A stretch of 60,077 nucleotides of DNA from Lysobacteraceae bacterium (GTDB taxonomy: Bacteria; Pseudomonadota; Gammaproteobacteria; Xanthomonadales; Rhodanobacteraceae), in NCBI GenBank assembly GCA_021372495.1, contig JAJFUF010000013.1, positions 1 to 60,077 of the forward strand, in the 5' to 3' direction. Position 1 is the first letter of the stretch. Each line of letters opens with the position of its first letter. The position numbers were made by a program, and so were the translations under genes. Shown here piece after piece: positions 44,918 through 53,400 of this stretch. The notes under the pieces are model-generated. The model saw only the letters and a program-made list of their open reading frames with translations. It ran no database searches and had not been told where the DNA came from.

Positions 44918-45496
44918 CTAACCACCCCTATCTTTATTCCTAATTTCTGCCTCGAACTCTTCGATCGCCCTAAGCGCCTGCTCTTTCTGAATGCTTAAAT
45001 TGGCGTTCTTCACAAGCTTCACTTTGTTCTTCCTCTCACGCAGAACAGACAGCTGCGCTCCCGGGTCATCGCTCAACGACAGGGGAAGCATAGTCAGACT
45101 ATCTGCCAACTCGCCCGCGGAAAGAAGGCCTTCGTGGGCGAGACCAAGGAGCCCCTCCATATCATGGTCCGCAAAAAGCCCAAGCGAGATTAGAGAATCC
45201 TCCAAATTGCCACCATCCAACGTTTTTATATTTTCCGCCATGTACCGCGCAGCCCACGAGTCTCCACGACCCACAAGCTTTTCGAGCCGAGAGAGATAAA
45301 CGTTTGATTGTTTAACCAAGTTCCAGCAATTAATTCCTTCCGCCTTTGACACTCCAAAGAGTGTATGACGAGACGGATGTGCCATAAAAGTATCGAGAGC
45401 ACTTTGGCAATTAGCAGCGGAAACACCACCGCCATCGGCGCACGAAGAAGACAAGCACACTAACGCGGTTAAATAAAACGCCATCAATGCCCGCAT
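44918..45496 (-). CDS. Putative exported immunity protein for the RHS effector
   Basis: A 192-residue protein of unknown family. It begins MRALMAFYLTALVCLSSSCADGG, a signal sequence with a possible lipidated Cys19 after Ser residues (an imperfect lipobox), and continues as a mostly helical domain (LEKLVGRGDSWAARYMAENI, ERKNKVKLVKNANLSIQKEQ). A good ribosome site (AGGAG, 8 bases) precedes the ATG. It follows the RHS gene by 49 bases on the same strand, the standard place of an immunity gene. Its codon and base use (AT-rich) differs strongly from the genome, a sign of recent acquisition. An extracytoplasmic location would suit protection against a toxin acting in the periplasm. The immunity role is inferred from position only. 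Confidence 0.7.
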   Translation of the reverse strand: MRALMAFYLTALVCLSSSCADGGGVSAANCQSALDTFMAHPSRHTLFGVSKAEGINCWNLVKQSNVYLSRLEKLVGRGDSWAARYMAENIKTLDGGNLEDSLISLGLFADHDMEGLLGLAHEGLLSAGELADSLTMLPLSLSDDPGAQLSVLRERKNKVKLVKNANLSIQKEQALRAIEEFEAEIRNKDRGG

Positions 45497-45545
45497 TGAG
45501 TTTCTCCTGCGCTTCTACGACCAATCCAGCCCACAAATGCACCTA

Positions 45546-47066
45546 TTAGTGGATTTCCCCAACAGTTACGCTAATTGAGCCCGTTCCGTCTGCCTGAATC
45601 ACAGCATTAATTTGATTCAACGCATCTATCGTGTTTCCTAAGAAATCGGTTTTGTGCGACGTTCCAGCACCAATACACCCCTTGAAGTTCCTAGGGTAAC
45701 TTCCGTTGTGAATTTGAATATTCTCATACCCAGGAACGTTCTCCAACTCAACTCGATGCGGCGTATGATCTGATCTAATAACGGCATCATATGTGCCAGC
45801 AGGTATTGGTGTTTTGCTGCCATTGTCGCCAGCATGAGCATTTTCCATCGTGTAGCCAGAAAACGAACTTGACGTTCGATCACTTACAACACTTATCGTT
45901 CCTGCCACACTTTTCCCTGTAGTCGAGTAAGTTCGATTTGCAATCGTGATTGTGACACGCATACCGGATGGATCGACAAGCTGGACGGAATCGCCAACCG
46001 CGTAGCTATATGTATTGCCCCCCCCGAGTAATCCTATTGGGTCACTCTCGACATATCTTCCCGCCGCCGCATCGTAATCCCGAAACCCATTGTTCCAGTA
46101 CCCCGTCTCCGCATCATAGTACTGCCCCGGGAAGCCCAGGTTCAGCGTGAGGCCGTTCGCCAGCACCACGTTGCGCGTGAAGGCCAGGTTCCGCGCCCGC
46201 CAGACGAGCGTGCGGCCGGCGTCCGTCACCGCCTCCGGCCGCCCCACCTGGTCCACGTGGATGGCCGCGACCTGGCCCCCGCTGATCCGCCCGATCAGCC
46301 GCCCGTTCAGCCACACGTAGTCGACCCAGGCGCCGTCGTCGTTCTCCGCCAGCAGCGCGTTGCCCAGGTCCGGCGCGAAGTAGGTCGTGCCCGCCACCGA
46401 CGTCTTGCGCAGCCGCAGGCCTTCCGGGTTGACGTAGTAGCTCGTCCCCGCCGCCTGCACCAGCCGGTTGAACGCATCGAACTGGTACGTCGTGCCGGTC
46501 GACAGCGAGGTCAGGTTGCCCTGCGGATCGTAGCCGTAGGTGACGCCCGTGCGGCCCAGCAGGCGGTTGCCCGCGGCCGCATAGCTCAGGGTGTCGCTGG
46601 CGCCGTTGACCACCTGGGTGAGGCGGTTGCCGTTGGCGTCGTAGCCGTAGCTCTCGTTCGCAGCGTCGCCGAACACCGAGGTCAGCCGCGACTGGGCGTC
46701 GTAGCCGAAGTTCTGCGTCAGGCTGCCGTCGATGCCGTTGGCGATCTGCGTGATGCGGTTTGCTGCGTCGTAGGTGAAGCCGAGGCTCTGCACCCCCGGC
46801 ACGCTGATCGCGGTCAGCCGCAGGTCGGTGTCGTAGCTGAGCGTGGCGGCCAGCCCGTTGCTCGACGTCCAGGACGCCATCGCCAGGTCGCCGGCGCGGT
46901 AGCCGATCGCGCTGGCGCCGGTCACCGCATTGCCGCCGACCGTGAGCGTGACGCCCGAGACCACGCCGCGCGTATACGCGTAGGTGGCCTGGTTGCCGTC
47001 CGGGTAGCCTACCGTCGCCACGCCCGCCGATGCGGGTTCGTCAGGCGACGAGTCCAGCGCCGACAA
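45546..47066 (-). CDS. 5'-truncated RHS protein with a DUF5675-like (YkuD-type) C-terminal toxin candidate
   Basis: Residues 1-368 are RHS/YD repeats (YGYDANGNRLTQV, YGYDPQGNLTSL) ending in the conserved core NNGFRDYDAAAGRYVESDPIG, then NTYSYAVGDSVQLVDPSG, the usual junction before a variable tip. Residues 369-506 are a different domain: TPIPAGTYDAVI, VPGYENIQIHNG and KGCIGAG match the DUF5675 pattern, with His453 and Cys464 eleven residues apart as in IHxGN...GC. This resembles the L,D-transpeptidase (YkuD) active-site order, pointing to a peptidoglycan target. The 5' part (a full RHS is well over 1000 residues) is missing; the frame opens with a TTG just after the acvB stop, so it is an orphan tip that may be silent or usable by recombination. 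DNA for the tip is AT-rich. Confidence 0.8.
   Translation of the reverse strand: MSALDSSPDEPASAGVATVGYPDGNQATYAYTRGVVSGVTLTVGGNAVTGASAIGYRAGDLAMASWTSSNGLAATLSYDTDLRLTAISVPGVQSLGFTYDAANRITQIANGIDGSLTQNFGYDAQSRLTSVFGDAANESYGYDANGNRLTQVVNGASDTLSYAAAGNRLLGRTGVTYGYDPQGNLTSLSTGTTYQFDAFNRLVQAAGTSYYVNPEGLRLRKTSVAGTTYFAPDLGNALLAENDDGAWVDYVWLNGRLIGRISGGQVAAIHVDQVGRPEAVTDAGRTLVWRARNLAFTRNVVLANGLTLNLGFPGQYYDAETGYWNNGFRDYDAAAGRYVESDPIGLLGGGNTYSYAVGDSVQLVDPSGMRVTITIANRTYSTTGKSVAGTISVVSDRTSSSFSGYTMENAHAGDNGSKTPIPAGTYDAVIRSDHTPHRVELENVPGYENIQIHNGSYPRNFKGCIGAGTSHKTDFLGNTIDALNQINAVIQADGTGSISVTVGEIH
46966..46991 (+). repeat. 26-bp direct repeat, right copy (inside the RHS frame)
   Basis: Identical to 44416-44441 in the same orientation. 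It encodes QATYAYTRG near the N-terminus of the RHS frame. Recombination between the copies would remove nearly all of the RHS gene and the immunity gene in one step. Confidence 0.8.
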
Positions 47067-47084
47067 CCTCGGCGCGCTGCCTTG

Positions 47085-48425
47085 CTACTCCGGCAGCGCC
47101 TCGAGGATCGCCTGCCCCAGCTTGGCGTAGTCGCCTTCGTAGTGGTGGCCGCCGGGCAGTTGCACCCAGTGCACCTGTTTGCGCGCGGCGGGGCCGGTGC
47201 AGTAGGCGCCCTGTTCGGTCTGGCCGGAGACGCACACCAGCGGCACCTTGCTGGCGGCGACTTCGGGGTCGACCGGCAGCGCGCCCGGCTGGTGCACGTC
47301 GCCGAACCAGTCGCCGACCTTGATCTCGAACACCGCCTCGGGATCGGGCGAGATCATCACGCCGCCGGCGACGCGCGAGCGCGCGTCCTCGGGCAAGCGG
47401 TTCGCCACCACTGGCACCAGGCCGGCGCCGAAGGAATAGCCGATCAGCACGAAGCGCGCGTGCGGATACTGCGTGCCGTAGTGCCGGACGATGCGCGCGA
47501 CCGCCTGCGCGGTTTCCTCCGGCGTGCGCTTGTGCCAGAAGAATTCCAGCGAGCTCATGCCGACCACGCGCACGCCGTGCTGCGCCAGCACCGCGGCGAC
47601 GCCCTTGTCGAGGCCGGCCCAGCCGCCGTCGCCGGTGAGGATCACGGCGATGCGGCCGTCCTCCGCGCCCTGCGGCGCGATCTCGGTCAGCGGCAGGTCG
47701 CCGAGCGCGTCGTCGTTCGCGGCGGCGCCGGGCGGCGGCGCGTTCAGCGCGTCCAGCGTGCCAGCCAGCGCGGCGCCGTCATGCGCCTGCGCATCGGGAA
47801 CGTAAGCGAACAACTCGCGCAGCGCGCCGAACGGGCCATTCATGCGCGCGCCGGCGGCCGGCGCCGGCGCCGCCCACGGCAACGGCAGCGGCGTCACCGG
47901 GGCGATGCGGAAGCCGCGCGCGGCGGCGATGGTCGCCACGCCGGCATCGCCGGGGCAGAACGCGCGCGGCAGGCGCAGGTCGAAGTCCCAGCCCAGCGTC
48001 GCCACGCCGGCGAAGGTGCCGGCCGGCGCCTGCACGCCCAGCGCGTAGACGAAGCCCGCGCCGGCGCCGAAGCCGGCGAGATACGGCGGCTGGTAACCCG
48101 GCATGGCGACGTGGCGCTCCATCCAGTGCGCCAACTCCTCGACGTGGCCGGCCGGATAGCTGCACTTCTCGTTCAGCGCTTCGAGGCGCTTGAGGTAGGC
48201 CGGCAAGCTGACGGTGAACACCAGGCCGCCGCGCTCGGCGAGGCCGCGCGCGTAGGCGGCGGTGGCACCATCGGGGCCGGCGAGGTCGGAAAACAGCAGC
48301 ACGCTGCGCCGCGACGCGCCGGCCGGGCGCGCGATCGCCACCGGGCCGAACAGGCCGTAGTCCAGCGTTTCGACGGCGGGCAGCGGCACGGCGGCCAGCG
48401 CCAGGTTCAGCAACGTCGCGATCAT
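47085..48425 (-). CDS. AcvB/VirJ two-domain hydrolase
   Basis: A 446-residue exported protein (short signal-like N-terminus LLNLALAAVPLPA). The C-terminal domain (about 235-445) has the active motifs LTGDGGWAGLDKGVAAVL and GYSFGAG (Ser331), with HHYEGDY near the end. The N-terminal domain (about 30-215) shows the same fold but its elbow reads GFGAGA, with the serine replaced, so only the second domain should be catalytic. Agrobacterium AcvB degrades lysyl-phosphatidylglycerol in the periplasm; MprF is encoded 2.7 kb away. It overlaps the pepP stop by four bases, so it is the third gene of a ygfB-pepP-acvB unit. Confidence 0.87.
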   Translation of the reverse strand: MIATLLNLALAAVPLPAVETLDYGLFGPVAIARPAGASRRSVLLFSDLAGPDGATAAYARGLAERGGLVFTVSLPAYLKRLEALNEKCSYPAGHVEELAHWMERHVAMPGYQPPYLAGFGAGAGFVYALGVQAPAGTFAGVATLGWDFDLRLPRAFCPGDAGVATIAAARGFRIAPVTPLPLPWAAPAPAAGARMNGPFGALRELFAYVPDAQAHDGAALAGTLDALNAPPPGAAANDDALGDLPLTEIAPQGAEDGRIAVILTGDGGWAGLDKGVAAVLAQHGVRVVGMSSLEFFWHKRTPEETAQAVARIVRHYGTQYPHARFVLIGYSFGAGLVPVVANRLPEDARSRVAGGVMISPDPEAVFEIKVGDWFGDVHQPGALPVDPEVAASKVPLVCVSGQTEQGAYCTGPAARKQVHWVQLPGGHHYEGDYAKLGQAILEALPE

Positions 48426-49741
48426 GGGAAATCCTTGCGCTGCGCCAGCAGCGCTTCCAGTGCGTCGGGTTCCTTCGGCACGGCGGCGGTCAGCACTTCG
48501 GGCGCGCCGGCGGTCACGGCGACGTCGTCCTCGATGCGGATGCCGATGCCACGCCAGCGCTCCGCCACGCCGCGTTCGTCGGGCGGGATGTAGATGCCGG
48601 GCTCGACCGTCACCACCATGCCGGGTTCCAGCAGGCGCGGTTCGCCGTCGACGCGGTAGTCGCCGACGTCGTGCACGTCGAGGCCGAGCCAGTGGCCGGT
48701 CTTGTACGGGAAAAAGCGCCGGTAGGCGCCGCTGGCGATCGCCGCGCGGGCGCCGCCCCGGAGCAGCTTGAGCGCGCACAGGCCCTCGGCGATCACCTGC
48801 ACCGCGGCCTCGTGCGCGGCGCTGAACGGCCGGCCGGGGCGCACCTCGTCGATCGCCGCTTCCTGTGCTGCCAGCACGACCTCGTACAGCGCGCGCTGCT
48901 CGCGCGACCAGCGGCCGCCGATCGGGAACGTGCGGGTGATGTCGGAGGCGTAGCACTCGACCTCGGCGCCGGCGTCGATCAGCAGCAGGTCGCCGTCGCG
49001 CAACGGCGCACGGTTGGCGCTGTAGTGCGCCACGCAGGCGTTGGCGCCGCCGGCGACGATCGGCGGATACGACGGCACCGCGCCGCGCGCGCGCATGGCG
49101 TGCAGCAGCGCGGCCTCGACCTCGTACTCGCCGGCGCCGGGGCGGGTGGCGCGGATCGCGGCGTGATGGGCGTGCGCGGCCACCTCCGCGGCGCGGCGCA
49201 TCAGCTTCAGCTCGGCGCGCGACTTGTACAGGCGCTGGTCGTGCAGCAGGTGCGCCAGCGCGACGAATTCCTTCGGCACCACGCCGCCGCCGCGCAGCGC
49301 GCGCAGCCGGCGCACCCACATCAGCAGCTTGGCGTCGAAGTCGGCGTCGCGGCCGAAGTGGCAGTACAGGCGCGCGCGGCCCTCGATCATGCCGGGCAGG
49401 ATGTCGTCGATGTCGTCGATGGGGAACGCGTCGTCCATGCCGAAGTCGCGCACCGCGCCCTCGCTGCCGATGCGCGCGCCGTCGAAGCGCTCGCGCTCGG
49501 GCGCGCGCTCGCGGCAGAACAGGATCGTCTCGCCGGCGCGGCGCCCGGGCAGCAGCGCCAGCACCGCCTCCGGCTCGGGAAAGCCGGTGAGGTAGTGGAA
49601 GTCGGAATCCTGCCGGTACGGGTAGGCGGCATCGGCGTTGCGCATGCGCTCGGGCGCCGCGGCCACGATCACCGCGGCGTCCTCGCCGGCCATGCGCATC
49701 AACTGGCGCCGGCGCCGCGCGAACTCGGCAGGTGCGATCAT
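48422..49741 (-). CDS. pepP: Xaa-Pro aminopeptidase (PepP, M24B)
   Basis: A 439-residue aminopeptidase P removing N-terminal residues before proline. The N-terminal domain (MIAPAEFARRRRQLM, RQDSDFHYLTGFPEPEAVL) and the catalytic domain with LIDAGAEVECYASDITRTFP (two Asp), GHWLGLDVHDVG (His), TVEPGIYIPP (Glu) and GIRIEDDV (Glu) are complete. The start shares one base with the ygfB stop (TGATG). The ygfB-pepP pair is usually followed by ubiH/ubiI in gammaproteobacteria, but here acvB follows. Confidence 0.95.
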   Translation of the reverse strand: MIAPAEFARRRRQLMRMAGEDAAVIVAAAPERMRNADAAYPYRQDSDFHYLTGFPEPEAVLALLPGRRAGETILFCRERAPERERFDGARIGSEGAVRDFGMDDAFPIDDIDDILPGMIEGRARLYCHFGRDADFDAKLLMWVRRLRALRGGGVVPKEFVALAHLLHDQRLYKSRAELKLMRRAAEVAAHAHHAAIRATRPGAGEYEVEAALLHAMRARGAVPSYPPIVAGGANACVAHYSANRAPLRDGDLLLIDAGAEVECYASDITRTFPIGGRWSREQRALYEVVLAAQEAAIDEVRPGRPFSAAHEAAVQVIAEGLCALKLLRGGARAAIASGAYRRFFPYKTGHWLGLDVHDVGDYRVDGEPRLLEPGMVVTVEPGIYIPPDERGVAERWRGIGIRIEDDVAVTAGAPEVLTAAVPKEPDALEALLAQRKDFP

Positions 49742-50325
49742 CAGTGCAGGGTGCCGGGACCGGGCTTGACGCCAGGCTTGACTCCGCGCCGCGGCAGGTT
49801 CAGCTCGACGTACAGCAGCAGCACGCCGACGCGCACGAACTCGAGCACCTCGGCCAGCGCGTTCTCGTCCTCGTCGTCGTTGCCGTAGGCGAAGCGCGAG
49901 CCGGCGATGGTGCCGAGGTCGCGCAGGATCTCCTGGCCGTCGTCGCTGAGCGGACGCTGCGCGCCGAGCCCGGCCAGGCCGAGCCCGCCGAGAAAGCCGC
50001 GGCACCATTCGACCAGCGCGTCGGCGCGTTCGGCGAGCGGGCGCCCGTCCTCCGGCAGCAGCGGTGCGAAACCGAGCTCCGGATCCTCGAGCTGGGCGTG
50101 ACATTCGCCGTAGAGTTGCTCCAGCACGCGGTGCGCGCCGTTGGCGGCACCGGCGTCCTCGCCCTCCAGCGCCAGCGCTTCGAGGAAGTCGCGCGCGCCG
50201 GCGCGGCCGCCGCCGCACAGGTAGCCGGTCAGCGAACCGTGCAGGTCGCTGGCGGCGACGCCGAAGCGCAGCCGGGCCAGCGCGGCGCCGAGTTCGGCGT
50301 GGGTGATGGAGGGTATCTCGGCCAT
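49741..50325 (-). CDS. ygfB: UPF0149 family protein YgfB
   Basis: A 194-residue helical protein, MAEIPSITHAELGAALARLR, with the family segments SDLHGSLTGYLCGG, WCRGFLGGLGLAG, EILRDLGTIAG and NALAEVLEFVRVGVLLLYVEL. The acidic YGNDDEDENALAEV loop is typical. In Pseudomonas YgfB has been linked to control of AmpC-type resistance through the ampDh3 gene; its general role is unclear. First gene of the ygfB-pepP-acvB unit. Confidence 0.93.
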   Translation of the reverse strand: MAEIPSITHAELGAALARLRFGVAASDLHGSLTGYLCGGGRAGARDFLEALALEGEDAGAANGAHRVLEQLYGECHAQLEDPELGFAPLLPEDGRPLAERADALVEWCRGFLGGLGLAGLGAQRPLSDDGQEILRDLGTIAGSRFAYGNDDEDENALAEVLEFVRVGVLLLYVELNLPRRGVKPGVKPGPGTLH

Positions 50326-50344
50326 GGCGCTCCCGTCGGCGCGA

Positions 50345-50353
50345 ATTCTAGCA
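50345..50353 (-). promoter_or_regulatory. Extended -10 promoter of ygfB-pepP-acvB
   Basis: TGC followed by TAGAAT on the minus strand fits the extended -10 consensus. The predicted start is about 12 bases before the ygfB ATG, so the mRNA leader would be very short. Confidence 0.5.
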
Positions 50354-50436
50354 GCGGCGACCGGCGCCGCGGCACGTTCCGTGCAGGTTTCCCGGCCAGG
50401 CCCTACACTCCCCGCAGGGGGATATCGCGGACGCGC

Positions 50437-53400
50437 ATGACCACGTGTGCATCGAGAAAACTCCGGCCGCTGCGCCGGATGCTGTGCGCGACCTGCCGCC
50501 GCCTGGCGCTGCTGGCCTTGGTGCTCGCCTGCGCGACGGTGGCGGCGCACGAGCGCGACTACTACTTCGAAACGCTGACCAGCGCCAACGGCCTGGCGCA
50601 GAACAGCGTCACCACGATCCTGCAGGATCCGCAGGGCTACCTGTGGTTCGTCACCCAGGGCGGCCTGCACCGCTACGACGGCTACCGCCTGCAGCGCTAC
50701 CCGCACGACCCCGCGCGCGCCGACAGCCTTCCCGACAACCTGGTGTCCTCGCTGTCGGTTGCCGGCGAGGGCCGCCTCTGGGTGGGTTCGAACGCGGGCG
50801 GCCTGACCCTGTTCGATCCCGCCAGCAACCGCATCGTGCCCCTGCCGGCGACGGTCGGCCGTCCCGACCTGCCGGTATTCGCGCTCAGCGGCACGCCGGG
50901 GGGGCGGCTGCTGGTGGCCAGCGCCGAGGGCATCGACGCCGTCGATCCGCCCTACCGGCAGCGCGTGCCGCTGTGGCGGGCGCCCTCGCGCGAGCGCTCG
51001 TTCACCTACGGCTTCACGCGCTGCCCCGACGGCCAGGTCTACGCCACCACCTTCACCGGCCTGCTCGCCTTCGACCCGCACGCCACCACGGCGCGCGCGC
51101 TGGCGCTGCCCGCCGGAATCGCCCCCGAGACCGCGCTCTGCGCGGCCGCCGGCGAGCTGTTGCTGGGCGGCCCGCACGGCCTGTTCCGCTACCACCCCGC
51201 CGACGGCAGGCTCGCGCGCCTGTGGCCGGCGGCCGGCGCGGAAGCGCGCGCCACCGACGTCAGCACGATCGCGCGCGACCACGACGGCCGGCTCTGGCTG
51301 GGTGTGCGCGAGCTGGGGCTGGTGCGCCTCGACCCGGGCAGCGGCGAGGCGCGCATCCTGACCCCCGATCCGGACTTGCCGGGCAGCCTGCCGCAGTCGT
51401 ACGTCAATACCCTGTTCGTCGACCGTTCCGGCCTGCTCTGGGCGGGACTGCGCTCGCACGGCGTCGCCTTCACGGATCCGGGCGGAACGCTGTTCCAGGA
51501 CGTCATCGACACGAGCGCCGCGCGCACCCCCGAGGGCAACTTCGTGCGCGCGCTGTACCAGACCCCCGACGGCGCACTGTGGGTCGGTGCCGACAGCACG
51601 CTCAAGCGCTACGACCGCCGCAGCCAGCAGTTCACCGATTACGGCGCGGCCCTCACGCAGGCGCAGGAGAGCGCAGCGGCGCACGCCGCGGAAGCCGAGC
51701 GCGACGCCTTTGCACGGGCGCTCGGCGCGAACGACAGCGAGCCCGGCGTGCGCGTGTACCGCATCGCCGGCATCGGCGATGGCCGGCTGGCGGTGGCCAC
51801 CAGCCGCGGCCTGTTCCAGTTCGATCCGGCCAGCGGCGGCGCGCGCGTCTATCCCATGGACGCCCACGCCAGCGCGCTGGCTGCGGTCGGCGTGCGCGCG
51901 CTGGCGGTGGACCGCGACGGCAGCCTGTGGCTGGGCCTGTCCGGACGCGGCCTGCTGCACGTGCGCGACGGCCACGTGGTGCGCCACTACCGGCACGATC
52001 CGGCCGATCCGCAAAGCCTCGCCTCCGACATCGTGGTGGTGCTGGCACAGAACCACGATGGCCGCGTCTGGGCCGGCACCACGGACGGCCTGTCGCTGAT
52101 CGACCCTGCCAGCGGCACGATCCGCACCTTCCGCGAGAATCCGGGCCACCCGGACTCGCTGAGCGGGCGCGTGGTCACCGATCTGCAGGTGGCCGACGAC
52201 GGCACGCTGTGGGTCGGCACGCAGAGCGGCCTCAACCGGCTGGTGGCGACGGACGCCCGCGGCGCGCACTTCCGCCGCTACCTGGTCAGCGAAGGCCTGC
52301 CCGACCCGACCGTCTACTGCGTCCTCGACGACGCCTCCGGGCAGCTCTGGATCAGCTCCAACCTCGGCATTTCGCGGCTGAATCCCGCCGACGGCAAGGT
52401 ACGCTCGTTCACCCTGCGCGACGGCCTGCAGGGCCTGGAATACAACAGCAACGTCTGCCTGCGCCTGCGCTCCGGCGAACTGATGTTCGGCGGAGTGGCC
52501 GGCATGGACCGCGTGCAGCCGGAACGCCTGCGGCAGAGCGGCTACGATCCGCCGGTGGTGGTCACCGCGGTGCAGATCGACAACCGCCTGACCGACGCGT
52601 CGCCGCCCGCCGACGGCCAGTTGCGCCTGCAGCGCGCCGATCGCCTGCTGCGCGTCGACTTCGCCGCGCTCGACTTCGCCGCGCCGGCGCTGAACCGCTT
52701 CCAGTACCGCCTGCACGGCTTCGACAACGACTGGATCGACGCCGGCACGCGGCACAGCGCCACCTACACCAACCTGCCCGCCGGCCGTTATCGCTTCGAG
52801 GTGCGCGGCAGCAACCACGAGGGCGTGTTCGGCAAGGGCGTGGCCGCGCTCGGCGTCGAGGTGATGCCGCCGTGGTGGGCGACCCGCACGATGCGCGCGG
52901 CGCTGGCGCTGGCCGCCTCGCTGGCGGCCCTGCTGGGCTGGTACGCCTGGCGCGGCAGGCGCCGCGAGGAGCGGCGCCACCGCGAGCAGTTGCAGCAGCA
53001 CGAGGACCGCCTGCGGCTGGCCCTGTGGGGCTCGGGCGACGAGTTCTGGGACTGGGACATGCGCCAGGGCCAGCTCTACCGCATGGGCGCCGACCAGTTG
53101 CTCGGCAGCCGCCGCGGCGACCGCATTTCCGCCGAGGACTGGCGCAATTTCGCCGTGCATCCGGACGACCTGCCGCGCGTCGAGCGCGCGCTGGCCGACC
53201 ACGTCAACGGCCTGACCGACCACTTCGAGGCCGAGTACCGCGTGATCAACGCGCGCGGCGAATGGGTGTGGACGCTGTCGCGCGGCAAGGTGGTCGAGCG
53301 CGACGCCCAGGGTCAGCCGCTGCGCGTGTGCGGCACCGCGCGCGACGTGACCTTCTCGCGCGCGATCGAGCGCGATCGCCGCATCGCCGCCGAGGTGATC

